64,000 nt of DNA, taken from VRUE01 sp036557525 (GTDB taxonomy: Bacteria > Actinomycetota > Thermoleophilia > Solirubrobacterales > 70-9). Positions 36,322 to 44,200 of the stretch are shown here, piece by piece. The notes under the pieces were generated by a model. It did not search any database. It saw nothing but the letters and a program-made list of their open reading frames with translations, and had not been told where the DNA came from. The position numbers were made by a program, and so were the translations under genes. Location: contig DATBHH010000119.1 in NCBI GenBank assembly GCA_036557525.1, forward strand, positions 10,559 to 74,558, read 5' to 3'. Positions within the stretch are counted from its first letter, which is position 1. Every line of letters starts with the position of its first letter.

Positions 36322-36920
36322 GGCGGCCCGTTGACGCTGGCGTCGAACCCTTCCGCGCTTGAGGTATCGCCGCTGCTGGTGGCGGTTGCGATCACGACCA
36401 CGGCCCTCTGCTTGCCGGGCGGCGCCGGCTTCTGCGCCGCCTCTCTGACCGCCTCCCGTAGGCGATCCTGGGGATCCCCGTTGGTACTGACCGCGATGCC
36501 GCCGGTCAAGCCGCGGCGCCCCACCCCGACGGCCGGACCCGAGACCCCGGCCGACTCGAGCGCAGCGGCGATCCGACCCCGAGTGGCCACCGGGTCCGCG
36601 AGGGTCGGGTCGTTCGCCGCGACCCGCTCCTCGATGCTCGGAATGGCGTCCCATTCGACCTCGAAGCGCTCCGGCCGGCTGGGATCGAGCGAGACCGGGA
36701 TCTCCATCCCGCGGACGAGCCACCGATCCTCGGTCAGCTTGAAATCGCGGGCGACGCAGATCGGCCCGTCAGGCCCGTCGTCGATCAGGATCGTCACGGT
36801 GCCCTTGGCGGAGCTTCCCCACAGCGCCCGGCCGGAAACAGGTGGGTCCGCGTCGATGACGAGCGCCGTCGCGCGCAGACCTGGCGCGTTTCCCCTGGGG
36901 CGCTGTCGACCGAGGGCCAT
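36318..36920 (-). CDS. Conserved hypothetical protein, first gene of minus-strand pair
   Basis: This 200-residue protein has a beta domain (about 15-85: ATALVIDADPP, GTVTILIDDGPDG, ICVARDFKLTEDRWLVRGM). The shared block VSLDPSRPERFEVEWDAIPS with IEERVAANDP follows. The tail is Ala/Gly/Pro-rich with a second hydrophobic strand (RAVVVIATAT). No signal peptide or membrane helix. The ATG is 8 nt downstream of a TAGACT box, so the transcript is probably leaderless. Coupled to the next gene by an ATGA overlap. I do not recognise a named family. Confidence 0.7.
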   Translation of the reverse strand: MALGRQRPRGNAPGLRATALVIDADPPVSGRALWGSSAKGTVTILIDDGPDGPICVARDFKLTEDRWLVRGMEIPVSLDPSRPERFEVEWDAIPSIEERVAANDPTLADPVATRGRIAAALESAGVSGPAVGVGRRGLTGGIAVSTNGDPQDRLREAVREAAQKPAPPGKQRAVVVIATATSSGDTSSAEGFDASVNGPP

Positions 36921-36928
36921 GTGGGCCG

Positions 36929-36934
36929 AGTCTA
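36929..36934 (-). promoter_or_regulatory. -10 box (TAGACT) of the minus-strand pair
   Basis: TAGACT ends 8 nt before the ATG at 36920, with no ribosome-binding site. It would produce a leaderless transcript. Confidence 0.45.
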
Positions 36935-36998
36935 GCGCCGGGTTTTAAGGAACCCGATTGGATTGGACGCATCACCAGAGCCAGGTGCGATCGTCCAT

Positions 36999-37004
36999 TA
37001 CGCT
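36999..37004 (+). promoter_or_regulatory. -10 box (TACGCT) of the gene at 37011
   Basis: TACGCT ends 6 nt before the ATG at 37011. No ribosome-binding site is visible between, which supports a leaderless start at this ATG rather than the upstream one. Confidence 0.35.
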
Positions 37005-37010
37005 TCGTCC

Positions 37011-37325
37011 ATGAGCTCTCCCGCGACGCTTCTCATGTGGTTTCAGCTGCGCTCGCCGGAGCTGGCCGAGGAGTTTGAGCAACTGATGACGGGGGATCGC
37101 GACATCGTCCGCGGGTCTTTGGATTCGGTCTCCGATTGGCGCCTTACTCGGCCGGCGGATGTACCCGGACAGTCGATCGAACAAGCCGATTACGTGCTGA
37201 TTGCGGAGATCGTCGGAGTTGAACGTTTCGAGCAACAGGCGAGCGAGCACGTCCAACGCCTGCAGGACGACCTGGAGCATCTCGTCTCGAGCCGGGGGAT
37301 GCTGATCTTGCGTTCCGCCCTCTGA
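37011..37325 (+). CDS. Small conserved hypothetical protein (dimeric alpha/beta-barrel-like)
   Basis: This 104-residue soluble protein starts SPATLLMWFQLRSPELAEEFEQLM, has a central SVSDWRLTRPAD segment and YVLIAEIVGVERFEQQASEHV, and ends MLILRSAL. The beta-alpha-beta-beta-alpha-beta order and size recall the dimeric alpha/beta barrel (ABM/EthD-like) group, where small proteins bind or oxidise small molecules. This is only a fold guess. The ATG at 37011 is used rather than ATG 36963 because it begins the regular pattern and sits just after an apparent -10 box. Confidence 0.65.
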   Translation: MSSPATLLMWFQLRSPELAEEFEQLMTGDRDIVRGSLDSVSDWRLTRPADVPGQSIEQADYVLIAEIVGVERFEQQASEHVQRLQDDLEHLVSSRGMLILRSAL

Positions 37326-37368
37326 AGACGCGTCACGGCCGTAGCCAGCCGGAAGGCCGCTTCGAATC

Positions 37369-37385
37369 CCGCGGCTTCGCCGCGG
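37369..37385. terminator. Perfect GC-rich hairpin in convergent gap
   Basis: CCGCGGC-TTC-GCCGCGG forms a 7-bp stem with a 3-nt loop 44 bases after the 37011-37325 gene. It has no T-run. It could act as a terminator or RNA-stabilising hairpin for that gene. Confidence 0.35.
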
Positions 37386-37459
37386 CGACTGCGACCCAGG
37401 TCCCCATCGACAGCCGCGGACGGATCGCCCGAGCGAAACGGGCTTGCCTTTGCCCGCTT

Positions 37460-37480
37460 CCTCAGCGGCAGCCGCTGAGG
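37460..37480. terminator. Perfect 10-bp inverted repeat in convergent gap
   Basis: The arms CCTCAGCGGC and GCCGCTGAGG are separated by one base. It could be a terminator hairpin for either convergent gene or a protein-binding palindrome. It lies in a 292-base stretch (37326-37617) without a supported gene; a second stem (ACGGGC...GCCCGC) sits just before it. Confidence 0.35.
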
Positions 37481-37617
37481 TGGCGACCCGAGGCAAACCC
37501 TCGCCGAAGTCGCCGATCGCGCATCTTGCATCGCCATAGCCACCACACACACGGTGAGACGACCGGTCGCCGGCCAGTTTCATGCCGCGAAGAGGGTTGG
37601 CACCGGAGGAGCGCGTG

Positions 37618-38151
37618 TCAGTCGCGCGCGCGCAGCGAAGTCGCCAGGGACTCGCCCCAGGCCTGTGCCCGCTCCAGCTCGCCGTCGGCGAGCGGGCCCT
37701 CGGAGTCCTCGACCAGGAAGCTCTCCGGGTCGGCAATCATTTCGAATCCGCGCCCGCGCAGGCGCTTGCCGATCCCCCGTGCGGCCGCCCCGGTGAGGAA
37801 GGATGACCGGTCGAGCCTCGTGTCAAAGGCCGCCGCGGGCTTGCCGTCGCCAGATCGCTCGGTCAGCCACCTGCGCAGCCCGGGCCCTTCGGCCGCCCCC
37901 GGTTCCAGGCTCACGTCCTCCTCTTCCTCGGCCGCCTGCGCCGCCCCTTTACGGCTCATCGAGGTCGCAAGTCCATGCATGTGAGTCGGTCCGCCGACGA
38001 TCAAGGCGTCAGCATCGTCCGCGGGGCCGGCGTCACCCCGGTTGACGGCGACTAGCTCGACCTCACCGAGCGACTCAAGGCCGGCCGCGACCGCTTCGGC
38101 GATCTGGCGCGTGTTCCCGTACATGGACTCGTAGGCGATGGCTATTTTCAT
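37618..38151 (-). CDS. Flavodoxin-family protein
   Basis: This 177-residue FMN-binding protein has the flavodoxin phosphate loop at the N-terminus (IAYESMYGNTRQIAEAV) and the second FMN contact region LIVGGPTHMHGL. A Ser/Glu-rich insertion (KGAAQAAEEEED) is followed by the AFDTRL and ARGIGKRLRGRGFEM segments of the menaquinone-dependent/flavodoxin group. It would carry electrons or reduce quinones in the cytosol. It is divergent from nothing nearby; the metallopeptidase gene upstream on the same strand is 22 bases away and may be cotranscribed. Confidence 0.9.
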   Translation of the reverse strand: MKIAIAYESMYGNTRQIAEAVAAGLESLGEVELVAVNRGDAGPADDADALIVGGPTHMHGLATSMSRKGAAQAAEEEEDVSLEPGAAEGPGLRRWLTERSGDGKPAAAFDTRLDRSSFLTGAAARGIGKRLRGRGFEMIADPESFLVEDSEGPLADGELERAQAWGESLATSLRARD

Positions 38152-38173
38152 TCTTCACCTCCGACACGGCAGC

Positions 38174-38503
38174 CTAGAGGCCCAGGCCCCCGACTCCTCG
38201 CTCATTCCAGCCGAGGTGGTGGGCGAGCTCGTGGCGCAGGGTCCGGTCGACCTGTTCCGCGAGCAGCCCTCTGTCGTGGCCGAAGTCGCGCTCAAGCGTG
38301 TCGCGGTAGATCACGATCCGGTCCTCGTAGCGTTCACGCGCGATCCCGTCCCCGTAGTACTGGCCGTACGCTCGCTCCTCGGACCCGAGATCCGAGACCA
38401 CGACCGGGACCTTTGCCAGCACATCCTGGAACTCATCCGGGAGCCGGTCGATCGCATCGGCCACCAACGATTCGAACTGATCGAGGTCAGGATCTTGGGG
38501 CAT
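38174..38503 (-). CDS. Metallopeptidase family protein (zincin)
   Basis: This 109-residue minimal zincin has HELAHHLGWNE at the C-terminus (H91, E92 and H95, with E101 as probable third ligand). The FESLVADAIDRLPDEF start is typical of this short family. Such proteins are widespread in actinobacteria and often lie alone; the substrate is unknown. The stop comes 22 bases before the flavodoxin start. This is the last gene before the first tRNA-Met-derived repeat, so the chromosome/island border lies just upstream of it. Confidence 0.88.
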   Translation of the reverse strand: MPQDPDLDQFESLVADAIDRLPDEFQDVLAKVPVVVSDLGSEERAYGQYYGDGIARERYEDRIVIYRDTLERDFGHDRGLLAEQVDRTLRHELAHHLGWNERGVGGLGL

Positions 38504-38525
38504 GCCCTCAACGGTAGAGGCTCAA

Positions 38526-38600
38526 TGGCGCGGGCTGGAATCGAACCTGCTCGACGGATGATGAGTCGGTCCAGAACCGGTCCAGAAAGCCAAGGCAGGA
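38526..38600 (+). repeat. Diverged tRNA-Met 3'-half att-like scar D
   Basis: The sequence CGGGCTGGAATCGAACCTGC, then CGACGGATGATGAGTC, is a mutated copy of the 3' half of the tRNA-Met complement. It continues with CCAGAACCGGTCCAGAAAGC, which matches the flank of scars B and C (CCAGAACCGCTCTAGAAAGC). It cannot form a tRNA because the 5' half is absent. It marks the outer end of the island. Confidence 0.7.
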
Positions 38601-38646
38601 GGCGGCGGCGTGGCCGACGTTCTGATCGAGGCCGGTGCGAGCGCGC

Positions 38647-39024
38647 TCAGCCGGCCGCCGCCGCGGCCAGTTCGGTGAGCACCGCGGTCTGCCGCTCGAG
38701 CGTCTGCCGGTGGCCGTCGAGGGCATAGCGATCGGCCAGCTCGCGGGGGTCGAGGTAGCCGACATGCGTCCCGGCGGGGTCCTGCCAGATCAGCATCCGC
38801 AGCGGCAGCTCGATGCCGGCGCGGGGGTCAGCCTGCATCAGGGGCGTACCGACGCGCGTGTTGCCGAAGATCAGCAGGACGTTGGCTTCCAGGTCGACAT
38901 CGGCCTTGCGGGCGCCGGTCGCATGGTCGATGCGCGCGAACAGCTGCAAGCCATGCGCGTCGAGCGCCTCGCGCAGCCGGGCCTCGACCTGGTCGGCATC
39001 GCCGCTGGCGGTCAGCTCGACCAT
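38647..39024 (-). CDS. DUF302 domain protein
   Basis: This 125-residue protein has the DUF302 pattern: VEARLREALDAHGLQLFARIDH, ANVLLIFGNTRVGTPLMQADP, GIELPLRMLIWQDPAGTHVGYLDP and ELADRY. The fold is a small alpha/beta barrel with unknown function, often present in stress or heavy-metal contexts. It is a complete length for the family. It is the first gene on the island side of scar D. The next gene upstream ends 49 bases away, so cotranscription is possible. Confidence 0.88.
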   Translation of the reverse strand: MVELTASGDADQVEARLREALDAHGLQLFARIDHATGARKADVDLEANVLLIFGNTRVGTPLMQADPRAGIELPLRMLIWQDPAGTHVGYLDPRELADRYALDGHRQTLERQTAVLTELAAAAAG

Positions 39025-39073
39025 GTGCCCACTCTATCCACTCGCGGTCAGGTGGCGGCCAGCTTCGGTGTAG

Positions 39074-39466
39074 TCAGGGTCGAAGGCCTCGAGCTTCGTT
39101 TCGAAGGCTACGACCGGCCGCCGCCGGCTCGACCTCTGTGACGTCGCTGAACGTCTGGGCAAATCGGTCCAGGACCGGATCCGGGCCGCAACCCAGGCCG
39201 TCAATGATCTGAGTCATTTGCCCAGCAAAGTCGCGCAGGGCGGGGAATGTCATATGCAGTCCGGTTGGCGACGCCCTCGCCCCCCGGTCGACCTGAATTG
39301 GATCGAATCCACTTCCTTCCTTGGGCACGGCCTCGCGGAGGTCAAGGATGCTCCATGCCAGGCTGTCCGCCTCTGGACGAAATGGATCGAGAATCTCCAA
39401 CATGGAGAGAAAGACGCGAATCTCCCCCGCAGGGTGAGTGTCGGCGATTTTCAGCAGATGCGACAC
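39074..39466 (-). CDS. Hypothetical protein, possibly N-terminally truncated
   Basis: This 130-residue frame starts at GTG and has a protein-like first half (HLLKIADTHPAGEIRVFLSM, FDPIQVDRGARASPTGLHMTF). Just upstream, 17 further codons remain open (EERQVETRFAAAASET) before a TGA that is the stop of the upstream gene, and they contain no start codon. A good GGAGGAG site lies in front of these codons but leads to a TTG in another frame. The gene may therefore be truncated or frameshifted. I recognise no family. Confidence 0.45.
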   Translation of the reverse strand: MSHLLKIADTHPAGEIRVFLSMLEILDPFRPEADSLAWSILDLREAVPKEGSGFDPIQVDRGARASPTGLHMTFPALRDFAGQMTQIIDGLGCGPDPVLDRFAQTFSDVTEVEPAAAGRSLRNEARGLRP

Positions 39467-39517
39467 CGTCTCGGACGCTGCGGCGGCAAACCTAGTTTCA
39501 ACTTGGCGCTCCTCCCG

Positions 39518-40030
39518 TCACAGCGTGGGAGCCGGCGTGGGCCTGGCCCACTCGGGATAAGCCGCATAGCCTCGCTCCGCGAGGATGCGTGCCTTGGCGA
39601 ACCGATCGTTTGCCTCCTGAAACCATTGGTCTCGGATTGCCATCGGGTGGCTGCCAGGGCCAAGTGACCTCATTCGCAGCGCAAGCCCTTCGCGCTCGGT
39701 CGAGATCGCGGCAACCATCGAATGATTTGCCGACTGGTAGGCATCAGGAACAGAGACCGTTCGCAACTTCTCTTCGAGCGAACCGAGATCGCGCGCCGTG
39801 CGCCTGTCGGCGACAAAGCATTCGACCTTGGTTGCGCCTTTGTTGCAGGCACCGGGTGAGGTTGAGGTGGCGCGATAGACGACGGAGTCTCCTTCAATCG
39901 AGTGCCAGCCTCGTTCCCAGGCGGCCAGGTACGCGCTGTTATCGCCAACCACGCCCGCGCTCACGGACACGCCGCATCCGGTGATCACGAGGGCGATTAG
40001 GGCGACGGCGGGGACGAGTGGGCGAATCAC
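39518..40030 (-). CDS. Predicted lipoprotein of unknown function
   Basis: This 170-residue protein has a lipoprotein signal (VIRPLVPAVALIALVITGC, Cys about 19) and a mature part with two cysteines (GACNKG, VECFVAD). A helical C-terminal half contains SVPDAYQSANHSMVAAIS and EANDRFAKARILAERGYAAY. The GTG at 40030 is chosen because the signal peptide begins here; the frame further upstream is GC-rich filler. It ends where the following gene's open frame begins. Likely anchored on the outer face of the membrane. Confidence 0.65.
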   Translation of the reverse strand: MIRPLVPAVALIALVITGCGVSVSAGVVGDNSAYLAAWERGWHSIEGDSVVYRATSTSPGACNKGATKVECFVADRRTARDLGSLEEKLRTVSVPDAYQSANHSMVAAISTEREGLALRMRSLGPGSHPMAIRDQWFQEANDRFAKARILAERGYAAYPEWARPTPAPTL

Positions 40031-40384
40031 CGAGGCTATATCGGCAACCCGGCTTGGGGCCGTTAGGTGATTGCGACGGGCTCCTATGGGCGGATTGGTT
40101 ACCGAGGCCCGGCAGCCCGATCCGCAAGCGGTGTCCCCCTGTCCCTGCCTCTGCGCTGTCTGTCGAAATGCAACCGCGCAAGCGACCCTGCCTCGGTCAG
40201 AGGCGACGGTCAAGGCAGTGGCGCGGTTCGAGTTTGGCCCGAGTGGCTCCAGCTCACCGTATGACGCGACAACCCAGCCGCGATGACCCTTTCATGTCCG
40301 ACCCAGGCGACGTTTCCATCCCCTGGAGCACGATCCGCCTCACCGAGCTGAATCTCTCCGGCCCCGGTTCGGCTGGCGCGGCGG
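40031..40384. other. 354-base stretch without a supported gene
   Basis: The gap lies between the lipoprotein start and the stop of the MFS gene, which are both on the minus strand. Several open frames exist on both strands, but none has a start with a ribosome-binding site or a recognisable product. It probably contains the lipoprotein promoter (a TATAGC/GATATA stretch is at about 40035-40042) and degraded sequence. Confidence 0.4.
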
Positions 40385-41944
40385 CTAGGACCGGGCCATC
40401 GCGCCTCGCACCCGCCTCCCGAACGCGACCACACCTGCGAGATGCCCGCAGTATGGAGCGCCCGGACAGCGAGCGAACGACAGGGCGACCGTCTCGACCT
40501 GCTCGTCCGCCACTCTCCGCCGCCGCGATGGCAGGAAGACAAGTGCCACGACCAGGCCCAATGCGCAGAGCACAGCTGCAGCCACGAAGGCGCCCTTGAA
40601 GCCGTGGGTCAGCGCGATGGGCAGCGATGAGCCGGAGGCGAGTGCGCTCGTCAGGCGGCTCGTCGAGACCGAGGAAAGGATCGCCAGGCCGAGCGAGCCG
40701 CCGACCTGCTGGGTTGTGTTGAGCAGACCCGAAGCGAGCCCGGACTCCGCGGCGGCAACGCCGTTGGTCGCGGCGATCGTGATCGGGACGAACGAGAGCC
40801 CGAGCCCGGCTCCGAGGACGATCATCGCCGGCAGGACGTGGCTCGCGTAGTCGCCGCGGCCGGACACCCGGGTGAGGAGCACGAATCCCACCGTTGTGAT
40901 GAGCAGGCCGGTGGTCAGCACCGGCTTCGGCGTGAAGCGGTCGACCAGGCGCGAGGCGGTCGCCGAGGCGCCGATGAGGATCAGGCTGAACGGCATATAG
41001 GCGACCCCCGTCTTGAGGGCGCTGTAGCCGAGCACCTGCTGCAGGTAGAGGGTGCAGAAGTAGAACATCCCGAACAGGGCCGCAGCCACGAGCAAGAACG
41101 TCGCATCGGATGCCGCCAGGCCGCGGTTCGAGAAGATTCGCAGCGGGACCAGAGGATCCTTCTGGCGGCGCTCGATCCAGACGAAGGCTGCGATCAAAGC
41201 GGCGGCGACGGCGAACCCCGCCAGATTCCGCGCCGATCCCCACCCCCAGCTGTCTGCCTTGATCAGCGTGAAGACGAGGGCGGTCGTTCCAAGCGTGATC
41301 GCAATCGCACCCTCCAGGTCGTACCCGCGCGAGGGAACCTCGGCGCGGCTCTCCCGGATGATCCGCGGTGTCAGCGCGAGCACTGCGGCGCCGATCGGGA
41401 CGTTGACGAAAAAGACCCAGCGCCAGGTCAGCACCTCGACGAGCAATCCGCCGAGCAGCAGTCCGACCGCTCCACCCACTCCCGCGATGGCCCCCCAGAC
41501 GGCGAGCGCGCGGTTGCGCGCTGGGCCTTCGGCAAAGGTGGTGAGGATGATCGAGAGCGCCGCCGGGGAGACCATCGCCCCGCCGAGGCCCTGGGCGCCG
41601 CGGGCGACCAGCAGCATGCCGGGTGACTGGGAGAGGCCGCAGATCAGCGAGGCGCCCGAGAATAGTGTGATACCGGCGAAGAAGAGCCGGCGGCGACCGA
41701 CCTGGTCGGCAAGGCGGCCGCCGAGGAGGAGAAAGCCGCCGAAGGTGAGCGTGTAGGCGTTCAGGACCCAGGAAAGGTTCTGCTCCGAGAAGCCGAGGTC
41801 GACCTGGATCGTCGGCAGAGCGACGTTGACCACCGTGGCGTCGAGGATGACCATGAACTGCGCGACCGCCACGAGCGCGAGCACGGCGTTGGGGTTGACC
41901 TGCGAGGCCGAGCGACTGACGAATGCAGTTGGCGCACCTGACAT
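40385..41944 (-). CDS. MFS multidrug/drug:H+ antiporter, DHA2 (14-TM) family
   Basis: This 519-residue inner-membrane exporter has the DHA2 family marks: VAVAQFMVILDATVVNVALP in helix 1, WVLNAYTLTFG, the GRLADQVGRRRLF loop 2-3 motif, RGAQGLGGAMVSPAALS, and NVPIGAAV after WRWVFFV. Fourteen hydrophobic segments can be counted. It probably expels hydrophobic drugs in exchange for protons; the substrate is unknown. No regulator lies next to it. The C-terminus ends in an Arg- and Cys-containing extension (RCPGAPYCG) of no known function. ATG 41944 or GTG 41962 could be the start. Confidence 0.9.
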   Translation of the reverse strand: MSGAPTAFVSRSASQVNPNAVLALVAVAQFMVILDATVVNVALPTIQVDLGFSEQNLSWVLNAYTLTFGGFLLLGGRLADQVGRRRLFFAGITLFSGASLICGLSQSPGMLLVARGAQGLGGAMVSPAALSIILTTFAEGPARNRALAVWGAIAGVGGAVGLLLGGLLVEVLTWRWVFFVNVPIGAAVLALTPRIIRESRAEVPSRGYDLEGAIAITLGTTALVFTLIKADSWGWGSARNLAGFAVAAALIAAFVWIERRQKDPLVPLRIFSNRGLAASDATFLLVAAALFGMFYFCTLYLQQVLGYSALKTGVAYMPFSLILIGASATASRLVDRFTPKPVLTTGLLITTVGFVLLTRVSGRGDYASHVLPAMIVLGAGLGLSFVPITIAATNGVAAAESGLASGLLNTTQQVGGSLGLAILSSVSTSRLTSALASGSSLPIALTHGFKGAFVAAAVLCALGLVVALVFLPSRRRRVADEQVETVALSFARCPGAPYCGHLAGVVAFGRRVRGAMARS

Positions 41945-42018
41945 CCGGGTTCTTAGTCTCACACTCCATCGGTCGTCATGTATGACGCCGGCCTCGCGCG
42001 TCTACAGATGCAGCCAAT

Positions 42019-42154
42019 CAACCAGCGACCTCCGGATCATGAGTCGCGCCAAAACCGCTCTAGCAAGCCAAATTTGGCACGTTTGAGCGAAGGGGTTCTG
42101 AGGAGATTCAGGGAGATCGCTGGAGTCGGGGACAAGTTTCGGGACAGAGTTTCT
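42019..42154 (+). repeat. tRNA-Met-derived att-like scar C with element flank
   Basis: ACCAGCGACCTCCGGATCAT, then GAGTC, is a mutated copy of the 3' half of the tRNA-Met complement. It is followed by about 110 bases closely similar to the flank of scar B (for example GCGAAGGGGTTCTGAGGAGA and GGGACAAGTTTCGGGACAGA). Read on the minus strand the flank stays open for about 30 codons, as would the tail of an integrase gene next to its attachment site. No integrase body remains. Confidence 0.75.
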
Positions 42155-42196
42155 GCGGCACCGCGGGCCCAGTACTTCAGGCGCTCGGCCCAGGGC

Positions 42197-42202
42197 TATA
42201 GT
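42197..42202 (+). promoter_or_regulatory. -10 box (TATAGT) of YVTN copy 2
   Basis: TATAGT lies 6 nt before the GTG at 42209, as in YVTN copies 1 and 3. No ribosome-binding site is present. Confidence 0.5.
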
Positions 42203-42208
42203 CGGTGT

Positions 42209-43798
42209 GTGTTCCGAGGCCTTCTCGTAAGAGGGTGCAAACATGGGCTTCCACCTTTCGTCTTGACCCTCGTCGGCGTATTGCTCGCAACGCTGGCCCC
42301 ACAGGCTTTTGCTCGCGACGTTTACGTCGCAAACTCGAGCTCAGACGACGCATCGGTCATCGACACGGCTAAGAACGAAGTGGTCGGCGTGCCGATCCCG
42401 GTCGTTAACGGCGATCAAGGCTCTATGGCCATGGCGATCACCCCCGACGGCAAGCGCGCTTACGTCGCCAACTACGACGCGAGCGGCGCGGTATCGGTGA
42501 TCGATACCACTACCAATCAGGTGATCGGTGCGCCGATCGCGGTTAGCTCGTTCGCGACCGCCGTGGCGATCACCCCCGACGGCAAGCGCGCCTACGTCGC
42601 CGATGGGGACGGTGCCTCGGTTATCGACACCGCCACCAATCAGGTAGTTGCTCATATCACGATGGTCGATGGGGCGTTCGCCATCGGGATCACTCCCGAC
42701 GGCATCCGCGCCTACGCGGCGGACTATAACCAGGACAGTGTCTCGGTCATCGACACTGCCACCAATCAGGTCATCGGTGCCCCGATCTCGGTCGGAAGCG
42801 GACCGGTTTCGGTTGCGATCACTCCCGACGGCAAGCGTGTCTACACTGCCAACTACTACATCAACGGCACCGTCTCAGTGATCGACACCGCCACCAATCA
42901 GGTGGTCGGCTCGCCGATCTCAGTCGGCCGCGACCCTGCCAGCATCGCGATCACCCCCGACGGCAAGCGTGCGTATGTCGCCAACTATGCCGACGACACC
43001 GTCTCAGTGATCGACACCGCCACCAATCAGGTGGTCGGCCCGCCGATCTCAGTCGGCAGTGGGCCGTCGGCGGTCGCGATCGCCCCCGACGGCAAGCGCG
43101 CGTATGTCGCCAACTACGCCGAAGACAGTGTCTCGGTGGTCGACATCGCCACCAACCAGGTGATCCGCGCCCCGATCCTGGTCGGTATCCATCCGCACGC
43201 ACTCGCGATCGTCCCTGACCAGCCGCCGGCCGCATCATTCGCTCACTCCTTCGCCCGGCCTGGAGTGCCGATTGTCTTCAGCGCGGCGGCCTCGACCGAT
43301 CCGGACGGCAGCATCGCCCGCTATGACTGGGTCTTCGGCGACGGGGAGACGGCGGTTGACGGCGGCTCGAGCCAAAGCCATACCTACGCTGCTCCCGGCA
43401 ATTACCAAGGGACCCTCACGCTGACCGACAACGAGGGCTGCTCAGCCGCCCTCGTCTTCACCGGGCAGACCGCCTACTGCAACGGATCGGCCGTGGCGAG
43501 GCAAACGCAGGCGCTCAAGGTGGCATTCCCTGCGCTTAGTGTCAAGTGCCCGAAACGGGCAGGAGGACGGGGCTGCAAGTTCAAGCTTCGGGCGATTACA
43601 AAGAGGCGCAAGGGAAGGCCGGAGACAGCCGTTGCGAGGGCGAAGGTAAAGGCGGGCAAGGCCGCGATCCTCTCGCTCAGGCCAAAGCCGGCCTTCACCG
43701 CAAAGCTTGCCTCCGCGGCAATGATCCTGGTCAAGGAGGACGTGACGATCAAAGGCTCTAAAAAGACGTTCATCCGCAGGCTTAGGGTCGTCGGGTAG
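42209..43798 (+). CDS. Secreted seven-bladed YVTN beta-propeller/PKD protein, copy 2
   Basis: This 529-residue exported protein has a signal peptide (FVLTLVGVLLATLAPQAFA), then seven YVTN-type blades of about 42 residues (repeating AITPDGKRAYVANY and SVIDTATNQVVG). A PKD domain (RYDWVFGDG ... GNYQGTLTLTDNEG) and a C-terminal domain with two conserved cysteines (VKCPKRAGGRGCKFKLRA) in a Lys/Arg-rich setting follow. It lacks an LPxTG anchor. It probably acts as a surface binding protein. The start GTG follows the TATAGT box. It is the only one of the three copies on the plus strand. Confidence 0.85.
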   Translation: MFRGLLVRGCKHGLPPFVLTLVGVLLATLAPQAFARDVYVANSSSDDASVIDTAKNEVVGVPIPVVNGDQGSMAMAITPDGKRAYVANYDASGAVSVIDTTTNQVIGAPIAVSSFATAVAITPDGKRAYVADGDGASVIDTATNQVVAHITMVDGAFAIGITPDGIRAYAADYNQDSVSVIDTATNQVIGAPISVGSGPVSVAITPDGKRVYTANYYINGTVSVIDTATNQVVGSPISVGRDPASIAITPDGKRAYVANYADDTVSVIDTATNQVVGPPISVGSGPSAVAIAPDGKRAYVANYAEDSVSVVDIATNQVIRAPILVGIHPHALAIVPDQPPAASFAHSFARPGVPIVFSAAASTDPDGSIARYDWVFGDGETAVDGGSSQSHTYAAPGNYQGTLTLTDNEGCSAALVFTGQTAYCNGSAVARQTQALKVAFPALSVKCPKRAGGRGCKFKLRAITKRRKGRPETAVARAKVKAGKAAILSLRPKPAFTAKLASAAMILVKEDVTIKGSKKTFIRRLRVVG

Positions 43799-43883
43799 TC
43801 GAACAGCGCAATCGAGCGACCGTCCGCCCACTGACGACTGGCGCGAGGATCGCTACCCTCAACCGAGCGAGACCTTCGTTGGC

Positions 43884-44129
43884 ATGGAGACACTCCCCGG
43901 CGCAGATCTGGTTCACCGCGGCGTCGCAGACTTGGACGCTGGATTCGAATCTGCCGAGGCCCTACTTGTGTCGATCGGCGCGCCGCGGCTGCGCACCATA
44001 GGCATCGACCTGCCTGCGCCGTTCACCTCCCCGGAGCACAGGCTCTACGAACTCCTCGCCCGCGAAAAGGGCGATGCAGCTCACTCCGCCTACAACAGGG
44101 GAACGGCAGTGGCCCCGCCTGTGAAATAG
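43884..44129 (+). pseudogene. Truncated partner gene of a nucleotidyltransferase module
   Basis: The 81-residue frame starts ETLPGADLVHRGVADLDAG, has EALLVSIGAPRLRTIGIDLP, and runs to LLAREKGDAAHSAYN. After that it changes to an unrelated tail (RGTAVAPPVK). Proteins of this type normally continue from AHSAYN with an LVRRLVSFERA-like end. They are encoded just upstream of DUF6036-type nucleotidyltransferases. Here the conserved end is missing, and the next gene lacks its beginning, so both look like remnants of one two-gene module. Confidence 0.6.
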
Positions 44130-44200
44130 ACCCGACCGTCGAGCTGGACCGCCCGGCCCGGCTCGCTCATGAATTGCTCTATACGGGTCGAGTCGGCTAG

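Noticed and set aside
38526..38600. A functional tRNA gene at scar D
   Set aside because: Only the 3' half resembles a tRNA, the T-arm has mismatches and no 5' half or acceptor stem partner exists.
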